The notes under the pieces were generated by a model. The model made no database searches, had not been told where the DNA came from, and worked only from the letters and a program-made list of their open reading frames with translations. A DNA stretch of 64,000 nt from Macrotis lagotis (taxonomy: Eukaryota; Chordata; Mammalia; Peramelemorphia; Peramelidae): NCBI RefSeq assembly GCF_037893015.1, contig NC_133662.1, positions 201,697,050 through 201,761,049 of the forward strand, written 5' to 3'. The position numbers and the translations under genes were made by a program. Of the stretch, positions 46,131-57,130 are shown in pieces. Every line of letters begins with the position of its first letter. Position 1 is the stretch's first letter.

Positions 46131-47601
46131 CATTTAGAGTATAATTGTGGTGTATCTATACTCCTTGCACATATAAATGTGTTTTTGTATTATTTTTGGA
46201 AAACTTGAAAACCAGTAATGATCTTCTAAAAGAAAAGTATTAGTAAATTTATGAATTGTATCTTTTGATCTCTTATAAGTAAGAGTTTTATCAGTAAATA
46301 GAAACACACTTTATTTTTCATAAATTTTGTAGTTCTTACCAGGAAGCCAGGGATATGCAAATTACATTGCTTTATTCTAGCCAGCAAGGCTAATCAAAGC
46401 AAATCTAATTAAACTAGCAATTAACTGTAGAAATGGAAGACTATAGTCATAAATTCACAAGGCTTTTTTTCCCTTGAAATTCCCTTGAATTTTGGTTTAG
46501 GCTCTTTGTTTTGTATTGTCATTTTATCTTCTCTAAATACATTTAGTGAATAATTATATTCAAAATATAAAACTTGTCAATAATATTAAGTGTTGGTGAC
46601 TTTTATGGCTATAGACATGCACGTTATTTTTTTTTGTACAGACCTAACATACATGTTGGAACACACTTCATACTAGGGCAAGGATAACTTAAGATAAAAA
46701 TATTTAGTTGTAACATTTTTGTCTTTAGGAACGAAAAAATTCTATAAAACAGAAATTTTTGTGTTCTAATACAGTTTGGTAACTAGATTGATTAATTTGT
46801 CAGCACCCTTTGAAAAAGTTTGGAAGCTAAATTAAAATTGTGTTTAATAATTTTATCCAAGCAGACTAAACATAAAAGGAAAAATAAGATCTTTCCTTTC
46901 CCTGTAATACTTTATTTTGATAAGAATCTGAAAGTTTCAGAAATCTAGGGAGAAATCACTAGTTAACAAATACAGTTCCAAATGAAAGCTAGAATTGGCT
47001 TAAAAAAAATGGGGATTTTGAAAAAAATCCTTGTTAGGCTCTCTAGTGAAAGTATAAATATGAGGTTGTTTCTATAATAATCTTTGAAGCTGAATCAATT
47101 CTTTAGCTCAGATGTATAGTTTCTGTAACTTACGTGTAGTCAGAAATTCTAGGCAGTTCTTAAAAAAAACATAAAAAGATATAATTTACTGAAATATTTA
47201 CCACCTGTCTTTTCCCCCCACCCTTGCTTTTTGTACTGACCCATTATCTGGTTCCAAATTTCTGTCTCTCTAATCTACTGTTCCTGAGGCAATTTTAGAT
47301 TTGCATGTCTGTCTAAGGGTTTTCCCAGTTGATTTTCTCTAATCAGTGCTATCCAGTTATTCCTTAGTAATCTGTGTTTGGTGTTGTATTTAACTGCTAA
47401 TTATAGCTCTTTTTAAATCAGAATTAACATCATTCCCATGCCCTACTGTCTCTCACTTCTCCATTCATAGCATTTGTATTTATAGATTCCTGGGACATTT
47501 TTGGAAGTATGAAACTATGCAGTATTGATTAAAACCTTTGAAAAAATGTGAATTTATTATGCCTTTGCAGTTAATAATTCAATTGTTTGGTCATTCCCCA
47601 G

Positions 47602-47689
47602 GTATGTTAGAGCGGAAGTTCTGGCTGGTTTTGTAAATGGCCTATTTTTGATCTTCACTGCCTTTTTTATTTTCTCTGAAGGTGTTGAG
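47602..47689 (+). CDS. SLC30A7: SLC30A7 coding exon 4
   Basis: Completes Gly99 and encodes residues 100-128: YVRAEVLAGFVNG, then a hydrophobic stretch ending FSEGVE. This is helix 3 (about 103-124) and the start of the following luminal loop. The acceptor is attccccAG, and the donor GAG|GTACAG falls after a whole codon (phase 0). The sequence matches the human protein at nearly every position as I recall it. Confidence 0.97.
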
Positions 47690-48842
47690 GTACAGTATAA
47701 AAGAATCAGTAAATCTTTTTTTTTCCTGAAGTGTGACTTTTCATTTCTAGGCACATTGTATTAGAACTATTTGGTATTCTTTCAGTATTGCAGCAAGCAC
47801 TTATTCTCACTGATACTGATATATTAAATACAGTAGAAGATCTGTTATCAGGAGAAGAAAGAAATTAACTTTGAGGAGTTTTTAAACTACCTTCTTTAGT
47901 GAGATAGACCATTTTGAAACAACTTGAAAACCAAAAAAATGCATGATAATGCAATATTAACCTATATACAAAATGTTGAGAAAATGCACAGTTAATGATC
48001 CATGTAAGGTATAATTAATCAGGAAATACTTCATAAAACAAAGCTCAATCCTGACCTGCGTTGTAAAGGGCATATTAGACATGGAGAAAAATAATGTATC
48101 AGGAAACCAAAAAGAAGAGCAAATGTTGAACTGGTTGTGGGATACATGCAAATAGATATTTTATGGAGATATTATTGTTGTTATCATTATTGTAATCATC
48201 ACCATTATTAGTTATAATGATGAAGTTCATCACCAGATTGCCTCTAGGTAAAGACCCTCTACCATCTACATACTTTTAGAAGAATCTATGGGAGTGCCTA
48301 CTCAAATAAAATCACAGCTTATTTAAAGTTGCATAATTACTATATTTTATGGTTTGTGATCTTAACATTTCATGGTATAATGGAAAGAGCACAGAATTTG
48401 GAATTAGAGGACTAGGGCTGTAATACAGCCTCCAGCATTTATTTCCTGTGCCACTTAACTACCTGTGTCTTACCTTGTGCAAGTCACTTAATCTCTCTGG
48501 GCCTCAGTTTCCTTTATCTGTAAAATGATGAGGTTGGACTAGATCGCCTCCAAGGTCCCATCCAACTCTAAATATATGATTCTCTGATTTACTACCTTAT
48601 GTCCTGGGATGGCTTACTATTTTACCACCTAATCCAATTCACCAATTCACCATCAATTAAGTGCCTACTATGTGCAGGACAGTTACATTATTGGAATTTG
48701 CCTTTTTCTTTTGAAAATAAGAGCCATTGAATGCTGTTGTTTTAAACTTAATGATTTTTTGCTTTGTCATTTAGTTTTTTGCCATTTTATCTAATCAGAT
48801 TTTGATTTTAATGTTGTCTCTTATGTGTTATGTGTTTTCTAG
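47690..48842 (+). other. SLC30A7: SLC30A7 intron 4 (1.15 kb)
   Basis: A GT-AG intron, phase 0. A sense MIR/MAR1-like SINE occupies about 48370-48590 ('ggtataatggaaagagcaca', 'cagtttcctttatctgtaaa'). The rest, 47700-48360, is AT-rich with nothing assignable. Confidence 0.9.
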
Positions 48843-48969
48843 AGAGCATTAGCACCTCCAGATGTTCACCACGAGAGACTACTACTTGTTTCTGTGCTTG
48901 GGTTTGTTGTAAACCTAGTAGGAATATTTGCTTTCCAACATGGAGGTCATGGACATTCACATGGCTCTG
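48843..48969 (+). CDS. SLC30A7: SLC30A7 coding exon 5
   Basis: Encodes residues 129-170 plus one base of codon 171: RALAPPDVHHERLLL, helix 4 (about 141-160, VLGFVVNLVGIF), then the start of the cytosolic histidine-rich loop HGGHGHSHGS. Ala158 and Gln160 stand where I recall Val and Lys in human. The acceptor is gttttctAG and the donor is G|GTATGA, a weaker-than-consensus site. In ZnT7 the loop between helices 4 and 5 binds zinc and is thought to feed the transport site. Confidence 0.97.
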
Positions 48970-50264
48970 GTATGATGGTTAGAGCCTTTTTTTTCTTTTT
49001 TCATTTCTAGGCCACTTGAGAAAAAATGAATAATTTTGATTATGTAATGGTTTTTATACAAAACTTGATATTGGTAAAGATGAGATATTGGATATAGAAT
49101 CATAGGATCTCAGAGGTCAGCTAGTCCAACCCCTATCTAAATAAGAAACCTTGCTATATATATTTCTTCATTTTGTCTTCAGTAATAGGGAACTCACCTA
49201 CCTTAGAGGACAAGTTATTCCACAGCTGAATGATTACTTGTTAGGATGATTTTCTTTTTATTGAAGTTTAATTCATTCAACTAAGATGTTGCATTTTTAT
49301 GACCATAGTTAGGTCTATGGATTTTAAATTTTTTATTGAAAGTTATATTTATTCTACTATTGTGGTAAAAAGTTTTGATTAGTTTTATTGTAGAAAAGAT
49401 TAGCTGAAATGTATGGTTGAGAATATCATTTCAGGATCCAACTGGTAGTACAGTAGAATAACTAAAAACAATATACAGATGTCTGACAGGTATTTTTATT
49501 AAAGTTATTTCATTTTGGTATTAAAAATGGATATTCAATTAACCAATGTTAATGTAGAAAATAGTTTTGAGAAATTTTCTCAAATTTATAACATGATACT
49601 AATTCCTTTGCCTCAGTTTCCCCTTCTACAAAATGACAGTGGATTAGTTCTTATGTAAGTACTCAGCTCTAAATGCTTCTAACCCATTATTAAGATTTTT
49701 CCTAGAGATGGGTTGTTTATTTATGTCACTTAAACTTTCTGAACCTCAGTTTTCTCATTGTTAAAATGGGGGTAATAATACCCGTAGTTTTACCCTCCTG
49801 GGGTTGCTGTGAGGCTCAAGTAAGATAATACCTATAAACTTTAAAGTGCTGTATAAATGGCACTGGGATAGTTAGAGAAATTTCCCTCCCCCAACTCCCA
49901 TGAAAAACATTATAAGGTATTATATTCCCCTTTTCACATGGGGGTGAAGAAACTGAGGCTCAGAGACTAACATGCCCAAGGCCACACAGCTACTAAATGA
50001 CAGAGGCAGAATTTTAATACAGGCTTTACCAACTCCAAGTCTAATTCTTTCTTCTCAAGCTAAGCCCCTTACTCTTTGAGGCCTTAGGGAAAGGAGGTGA
50101 TAGATTTGACAAGTTATGTGTGAGCTCATTGTCTCTAAGGGAATGGAGACCAAGGTATTTGTATATAGAATGCAAGCAGAAGTGTTCGACCTCCCTTATT
50201 TTGTAGTAACAGCTGTAGTATCTTCCAGCCTTGACTCTTCTTTCATGCAGGTGAAGTAGCTGGG

Positions 50265-50590
50265 TTTTTTTTTATTTTTGTTTTTTTTAAGAAAGATTTT
50301 ATTTATTTTGAGTTTTACAATTTTCCCTCTATTTTTGCTTTTCCTCCCCCACCCCCACTGAAGGCAGTCTGTTAGTCTATACATCGATCTAAGTTGAATA
50401 TGATGAGAGAGAAATCCTTAAAGAAGAAAAGTAAAGTATAAGAGATAGCAAAAATTATATAATAAGATAACATTTTTAGCTTTTTTTCCCCCCAAATTGA
50501 AGCTAATAGTCTTTGGTCTTTGCTCAAACTCCACAACTCTTTCTCTGGATATAGATGGTATTCTCCATCATTGTATTTGGTTTTTGCTTC
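50265..50590 (-). repeat. L1 3' UTR, antisense
   Basis: 'agtctttggtctttgctcaa', 'ctggatatagatggtattct' is the reverse complement of the L1 3' end at about 63330-63390. The 5' T-run at 50265 fits the polyA end. Confidence 0.7.
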
Positions 50591-52261
50591 AATTATAACT
50601 GGAAAAACTTATGACAAGCTGTTTATTGTTTCATAAAGGTCTATATGTCATATTTCATGGAGAAAATTCTGGTTTCTGTTTAAGTAAAGCAAAGTTCAGT
50701 CTTGTTCAGTTTCTTCCTTTAAAGGTTTATACTTTGATGTCTCATCTTGTGGAGGTGTCCTGGATTCTAGATGGCTACAAAAGTGGAGAAAAAGTGTAGT
50801 CCAGAGAGGCTCATTGCCAGATTGGCCTTCAAGTAGAGAATTCCCAAGGCTGATGGGACATTGGAGACCATCCAGTCTAGACTAACACAGAAAGACTTCC
50901 CTCTCTAACATACCGAACAAGGAATCATGATGCCTTGGAAATGCATACACTTGAAGACAACCTTCTGTTTAGTCAGCCACATTCACAACTCCCCACACAG
51001 TCTTACCAGGGCAGTGTGAAGCTGGATGTCTGCTTCCACTTCCTGAGATTCTGGCACTCCATTCTTTAGAGCTTAGGGTTATGCTTGTGATGGATGGATC
51101 CCACTCTTGACTCAAGTCGACATTTCAGTTCAGTGAAACTCTTAGATTGTTTTCAGGCAAACTGGTGATCTCTTCTATTTTGTATTTTTGAACCTAAATA
51201 TAAAATTTTACATTATCCACACTGAATTTTATCTCAGTAGGTTTGGCCCAATGCTTTAGCCTTTCAGGAACTTTTTGAATATTGACTCTTTCCTGCATTG
51301 CTTTGCTCCTAAGTTTTGGGTCATCTCATACATGTGAAGAGTTTGTCATCCATGCTTTTTAAGTCATTGATAAAAAATGTTATACAGCACTGCTCTCTCC
51401 ACTGCCTTCTAAACTGACATCAAGCCGTCTAGCTACTCAGTTAGTTTTGATTTAAATTTACTATGATATACCCCTTATATTTTTATCCTCTTTCCTACCA
51501 CAATAGCTTGAAAGACTTTATCATATGTTTTACCAAAAATCTAGGTCAGTTAATAGCATCTTTTTGACTTACCAGTTTTGTGATGTTTGTCCAGCATGCC
51601 CTGTTCTTAAGAAGTTATCCTGGCCTTTGTGATCACTGCTTCCTGGTGTAAGTGTTCACTTGCCATTCCTTAGCAATTTATTTTGGATTTAGTTAGAAGT
51701 CAGTCAAAATTATTAAAGGACTAAGTAAATGGGAACTAAATCTATTCCAGGCACTGTGCTAAGTCCTGGGTGTGCAAATAATAAAAAGACATCCTGTGCC
51801 TTCAAGGACCATACAGTCTAATAAAGGAAGACAGTACACAAAAGAAGCTGAAGGAGGAATGGGATGTGGGACTTCATTGAGTCCATAATTTTATGATAAT
51901 CTTAGGTAGAAACCAAGTAGGACAACTAATAAAAAAAGAATTTAGCTGGAAAAGTTTTGAGCCCTCTATGAAGGCAGTCTTTGGAAAGAGTTTATTGTTG
52001 CACCCTCCAGTTGGAGTGGGGCCCTTGAGGTGGCTAAGGGGTGATAAGTATCAAAGCCAGTCAGTCTTCATGATGATGAGATTTTAATGGAATAGTGATC
52101 TATACTCACAAAGGGAGTTCCTATACTAACAAAGGTTATTGGAATATTGGTAAATTAGTTGCTCACTTATAAATCAGGCATTTTCAGATATATATGACTT
52201 GCTATATTATTCAAAAGTAATTATGTATTTCTGAACCTTTATATAAAAATTGCAGTATGCT

Positions 52262-52320
52262 GATCTATCTATCTATCTATCTATCTATCTATATATTTAT
52301 ACAGAGAGAGAGAGAGAGAG
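52262..52320. repeat. (ATCT)n and (GA)n microsatellites
   Basis: About eight ATCT units (52262-52293), a short AT-rich spacer, then about nine GA units (52302-52320). Confidence 0.95.
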
Positions 52321-53132
52321 ATTTTGAATTATTGGATACTTTCTAAGTTATAATTCATTTTAGCCCTGATCCCTAAAATATTCTTCATTATCAGCATAAA
52401 GTTATGACTGATAAGAATAAGAAGCATAAATGGAAAAACAATATGGAGATGGTTCTACTTTGAGCTATACTACTTTATGCAGTGTGACTTTGGGCAAGTT
52501 TTTCTGACCCTATTGTCTGTAAAATGAAGAGATTGTACTAACTTATCTTAAATTACATCCTTGAGCAAAATATTTATTTTTCTTTATTTTTGGAAAAGTC
52601 AGATGATGATGATGATGTAACTACTAAAGCATATAAAACAACAGAAAATATAAACTAGTGATGTTTTATCTATTTAGAATAATATCTATTGAAAATATTT
52701 TCCCAAATTTAAGTTCTCTTTAGTGAAACCAAGTCATGGCTATAGAGTTAAACATATTTGTCCTGGTAGAATTTCTTTAAGAACAATTGAACTTTGCTTT
52801 TTTGGCTTTTTATTGTTCCCAAGGTTATATTTTAGTTTGTTTTCCTGACTTGCACTAGAGTATTTGGTATGGTAAAACAGTATACATTGCAAAGTGATAA
52901 TTCTCCTATGAATAAACAACTTTACTGGGAAGAATTGATAAATAGATTTATATTATATACATATATATTAATATGAATATATATATGTATATATGAGATT
53001 AAGTTCTGCCTAGCATTCTTATATATTGATTATTATAACACATTAATATGTCATAATATTTAATTTTGTATCTTAAGATACTGAATTAATTTTATTTGAA
53101 TTTCTTCAGTTTTTGCCAAAGGTAAACTTTAT

Positions 53133-53273
53133 TTTTTTTTGTTTTTTGCAAGGCAGTGGGGTTAAGTGATTTGCCCAAGCTAGGCAATTATTAAATATTT
53201 GAGGCCAGATTTAAACTGAGATCCTCCTGACTCCAGGGCCGGTGTCCTATTCACTGGGCCACCTAGCTGCCCC
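53133..53273 (-). mobile_element. tRNA-derived SINE, antisense
   Basis: 'gcaaggcagtggggttaagt' to 'ggccacctagctgccccc', with short 'actttat' flanks. It lacks the 'ggccacaca' segment after 'gcccaa'. Confidence 0.85.
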
Positions 53274-53819
53274 CACTTTATATGTTTTTGATATGCTGTA
53301 TGCTTAGGATTTTTTTGGTAATCTAATAAAAATATATTTTATATTTGGTTAATTTAATTCATGCATATTTCCAAATATATTCTATAAAGCAATGCTTTAT
53401 TTAATGAAACATCTGAAAATGAATATTTTACCAAGTATTAACTTTATATGTTTTTAATATACTCTGGAAATGAAGCTACTGTATGAAAGCAGAATGTAAC
53501 TGATTTGTTTTAGTGTAGTTGAATTTTAGTCAGTTTATTACTTCAACTATCTTTTATTAAAATTTTAAGTGATTTGTTTTTATATCATTTATTTCTGAAT
53601 AGATCCTTCCCTTTCCTACAATATCCTTAACAACAAAAATTAAGAAAGGAGGATTGAGAAGGGCAATTCAACAGAATTAAGCATCCCATCAAATGAGTCT
53701 GATGGTACCATTAGTCCTCTACTTTTGAAAATGAGGGGGGAATATGCATTGTCTTTGAGAATGAACTTTTGATCATAATAACTATGTGTTGACTTTTGTT
53801 TTATTGTCCTTTCATTGTG

Positions 53820-54060
53820 TAAATTGTTTCTTTGTTTCTACTTATTTCACTTTGTATCAGTCCATATGAACTTTCCATGTTTCTTTGCTTTCTTCATATT
53901 GATAATTTCTTATGGTGTAGGGTGAATTACATTACATTCATGTACCACAATTTGTTTAGCCATTTCTCAGTCTGGAGGAACCTACTTTCTATTTCCATTT
54001 CTTTGCTACCATAAGATGTCCTTTGAGCATTTTGGTGTATATATGATCTTTCTTTATCAT
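53820..54060 (-). repeat. L1 ORF2-end fragment, antisense
   Basis: 'tatcagtccatatgaacttt' and 'gtttagccatttctcagtct' correspond to the reverse complement of the L1 3' region (sense counterpart near 63090). Confidence 0.55.
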
Positions 54061-54391
54061 GGAAAAAGTTGCTAAAAACATTTTTTCCATTAATTGTTAG
54101 TAACTGAATAGCTTGTGGCTATTAAATACCTTCTTGGTAACGCAGCTATACAAATACTAAATTTAACCCGGCCTTTACCTCCTGTACCATAACCATAGTG
54201 AATACATACTTGGAGTTAGAAGGGTCTTTGTTCATTTCCTTCTCAGGCACTTACTACTTACTTACTCTTACCCTGGCCAAGCCATTTTAACTTCTCTGTC
54301 TTGTACCTCAGTTTTCTCATCTATAAAATTAGGGGATAGTTCTGTTGGCCTCTAACATTCCTCACAGCTCTAAATCTGTGATCCCTAAGAT

Positions 54392-54392
54392 T

Positions 54393-54434
<42 letters not shown>

Positions 54435-54435
54435 C

Positions 54436-54489
<54 letters not shown>
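54392..54489. repeat. Compound (CT)n-(AC)n microsatellite
   Basis: CT run 54392-54434, then AC run 54438-54489. Lies 250 bp upstream of exon 6. Confidence 0.97.
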
Positions 54490-54491
<2 letters not shown>

Positions 54492-54738
54492 TTAATTTTT
54501 CTAAAACATTTGCTGTTATTTTATCTTTTCAAAATATTAATTTAAAAAATCATAATTCTCCAATATTTAATGACTTGAAATGTATCCACATATCAACCTA
54601 TTCATTTTTTTTTCTGACAATGAAATTCTTGTTAGGGACATGTCCTTGGGATACATCAGAGATATTAACATGTGTGCTTTATATTTTAATCCACTTTTAT
54701 ATATTCTTTTCTCTAAACTATATATTTTTTTCTTGTAG

Positions 54739-54906
54739 GGCATGGGCATAGCCATTCCCTCTTTAATGGTGCACTTGATCATGGACATGGACATGGAGAT
54801 CATGGACATGGACATGGACATGGACATGGAGACCATGGTCACAGTCATGAATTGAAACATGACACACATAGCCATAATCATGGACATGGACACTTTGACT
54901 GTCATG
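54739..54906 (+). CDS. SLC30A7: SLC30A7 coding exon 6 (histidine-rich loop)
   Basis: Completes Gly171, encodes residues 172-226 and one base of codon 227. It forms most of the cytosolic histidine-rich loop between helices 4 and 5: HGHSHSLFNGALD, a (HG)n tract, then HSHELKHDTHSHNHGHGHFDCH. Residues 161-226 hold 25 histidines. The core of the tract is hexanucleotide CATGGA, three perfect copies at 54780-54797 and five at 54801-54830, split by GAT. From memory the human loop is about eight residues shorter here. The acceptor is cttgtAG and the donor is G|GTAAGT. The antisense frame 54567-54917 (Met-Ser repeats) is only a shadow of this repeat. Downstream exons are not in the window. Confidence 0.96.
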
Positions 54907-55335
54907 GTAAGTACCATATGAACATGTACATGTAAAAGACAAGAATCAGTTGTCCCATGTGGGCTGTCAGTTTTGTTCCCTAGGATTCTCTCACTTGAAC
55001 TCTACAAAGAAATAAATGCGGCATAAAACACAGGACTTGGTCTGGTTTGTCAAGCTCTAAGTAGTCATGAAACAATGCTATTTCAATAAATGTGATAATG
55101 GCAATAATGTTTTTTAGCAAAATCATGACATATTTTTTCATTTTTCCATTGCCAGTATTTGACATTGACTTAAAAAAATACTAGTGATTTTAAAACTTTA
55201 GAATCATTTTTATATTAATTTTAGACTTTTGACCTAACTAGCTGATAATGCATTTATTTTAATTCAACAACTCACATTGACGTGTGTGTGAAGTAAAGTA
55301 AAACCAGTTTACTTATTCTTGTATTTTAGAAATCA

Positions 55336-55490
55336 TATCTTGGGGCAGCTTGTTGGCTCTGTGGATAGAGCACTGACTCTGGAGTCAGGAGGACCTAGGT
55401 TTACATCCAGCCTCAGACACTTGATCCATACTAGTTATGTAATTTTGGGCAAGTCACTTAACCCCATTGTCTCACAAAAACAAAAAAAAG
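55336..55490 (+). mobile_element. tRNA-derived SINE
   Basis: A diverged sense copy from 'ggggcagcttgttggctctg' to 'ccccattgtctcacaaaaac' with an A-rich tail. Confidence 0.85.
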
Positions 55491-56976
55491 AAATATCCTT
55501 ATGTAATAAAAATATTTTTTAATTAAAAATTTGTTGGTTGCTATTACATTTTCATTTTTTGATAGTAGATTATACAAAATCTATTTTTCAAGATGGGTAC
55601 AGTGATTTGAGTTTTTTTGGGGGTGATATTTGAATCCTTAATAATTGCCATTAGCAATTTTTAAAGAGAATCATAAATAAGTTTCATAATATTCTATTTA
55701 TACATTTCAGGATTTTTTAGCCTCGCTTCCATCTTAATTTAGCTATTTATGAAAAATAAATGCATGAAAGATGATTGAGTTACTATCAGATTTGTAGCTT
55801 CTACTTACACTTTTCAGTTTCAGGGTTTTTTAAGGGAGAGGAGACTCTTCATTTCCATTGGTTAAAAAAACTAATATGGTAAAAAATGTTATATGTTACA
55901 AAAATGGTAAGATAACTTAATTTGTTTTGAATTTAAAAATCTTTGAAAAATTATTATTTCATTACTTTAAAAGATAGGTGATTTAATCAGTTCATTATTC
56001 TTTTCACTAATACAATTTGCAGCATTTTGGCCAAAAATATTGATGTGGTATCCAACCAGCTGGTGACTGATCCTTTCTGAATTTAACTAGACTGGGCTTT
56101 AGTACTTCCTTCAGATAGTACTTTCTTAAAACATTCCAGCTTGGCTGCATGAGCTTGTGGTCTGCTGACATGACCTTTATTATTCCAAGGTCCTTCCAGG
56201 CCACAATGAGGTCCTGAAGTAAAATATTAAGGTTTTTTTAAAAAAAAAACCCATTGTAATGAATAGTTATTTTTCTACATCTGAGAATTGGTTATGGCTT
56301 TTTGGGAGTGTACTTTTTAATTAGTAATCTGTTCTCCATTTAATATTAAGAATGAACTTTGAGCTGATGCTACTTTATCTCCTGGATTTTTTTTGCACAG
56401 GGTATCCCAAAAGTCTTAGTGTAGTTTTAAACTATTATAGTAAATTTAAGTTAATTAAGCTTAAAACTTCACTTAAACTTTTAGGATACCCTCTATTTTA
56501 AATTTTGAAATAGTTTTGTATCTGATAGATATACAACATATACAAAAAATAATAATCCCTTGCTATCTGTAGTAACTTTGGCACTTTTTCTTTCATGCCT
56601 TTTGGTAACATTGAATGACATCCCAAGATGCCTAAGATCTAAAGCTTGTAGACATGGTTCACAAAGCATGCATCGCTTTTCCACCCATTAGTCTCACATT
56701 TGGAAAGAGAATGTGCAGGAAATGTACTAAGATTGTTGTCCTTAACTGTCTATTGATTTTTAGAAATTAGTGCCTTTAGAAAGCACTGGTTCAAGTTTGT
56801 TTCTAATTCAAAGGAAAGTGCTTTATTACTGTCCTTTTTAATTTAGATTTTTGAATTTAAATAAAAAATGTATAGTACAGAACAAATCTCTTAGATTTCT
56901 TAAATCATAGAATAGTTAGAAACTGTTATTCCTCATAAAGTTTACAGTTTCAAAAAAACTTTTAAAAAAATGTTAG

Positions 56977-57130
56977 GGGGGTGGCTAGGTGGTGCAGTGG
57001 ATAGAGTACCAGCCCTGGGGTCAGGAGTACCTGAGTTTAAATCCTTCCATAGACACTTAATAATTACCTAGCTGTGTGGCCTTGGACAAGTCACTTAACC
57101 CCATTGCCTTGCAAAAACCTTAAAAAAAAA
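56977..57130 (+). mobile_element. tRNA-derived SINE adjoining the L1 5' end
   Basis: A sense copy from 'ggggtggctaggtggtgcag' to 'cattgccttgcaaaaacctt' with an A-rich tail that runs directly into the L1 5' UTR. Confidence 0.9.

Larger units (their letters stand above)
42801..47601 (+). other. SLC30A7: SLC30A7 intron 3 (4.8 kb)
   Basis: A GT-AG intron, phase 2. It contains a MAR1-type SINE (43190), two antisense tRNA SINEs (44180, 45163), a (CT)n run (44753), an ancient repeat-like block (45300-46130), and AT-rich DNA (43430-44150 and 46130-47600) in which I see nothing assignable. Confidence 0.9.
48970..54738 (+). other. SLC30A7: SLC30A7 intron 5 (5.8 kb)
   Basis: A GT-AG intron, phase 1. 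Contents: an ancient repeat head (49080-49300), MIR-like SINEs (sense about 49720-49865; antisense about 49910-50060), antisense L1 3' ends (50265-50590 and 53820-54060), CR1/L3-like sequence (50850-51700), an L2 3' piece (51705-51900), tetra- and dinucleotide repeats (52262-52320), an antisense SINE (53133) and a CT/CA compound repeat (54392). 52560-53120 and 53280-53820 are AT-rich with nothing assignable. Confidence 0.9.

Noticed and set aside
54567..54917. Minus-strand 116-codon frame with Met-Ser repeats
   Set aside because: It is the reverse complement of the CATGGA repeat in SLC30A7 exon 6, which is confirmed coding on the plus strand by splice sites and homology.
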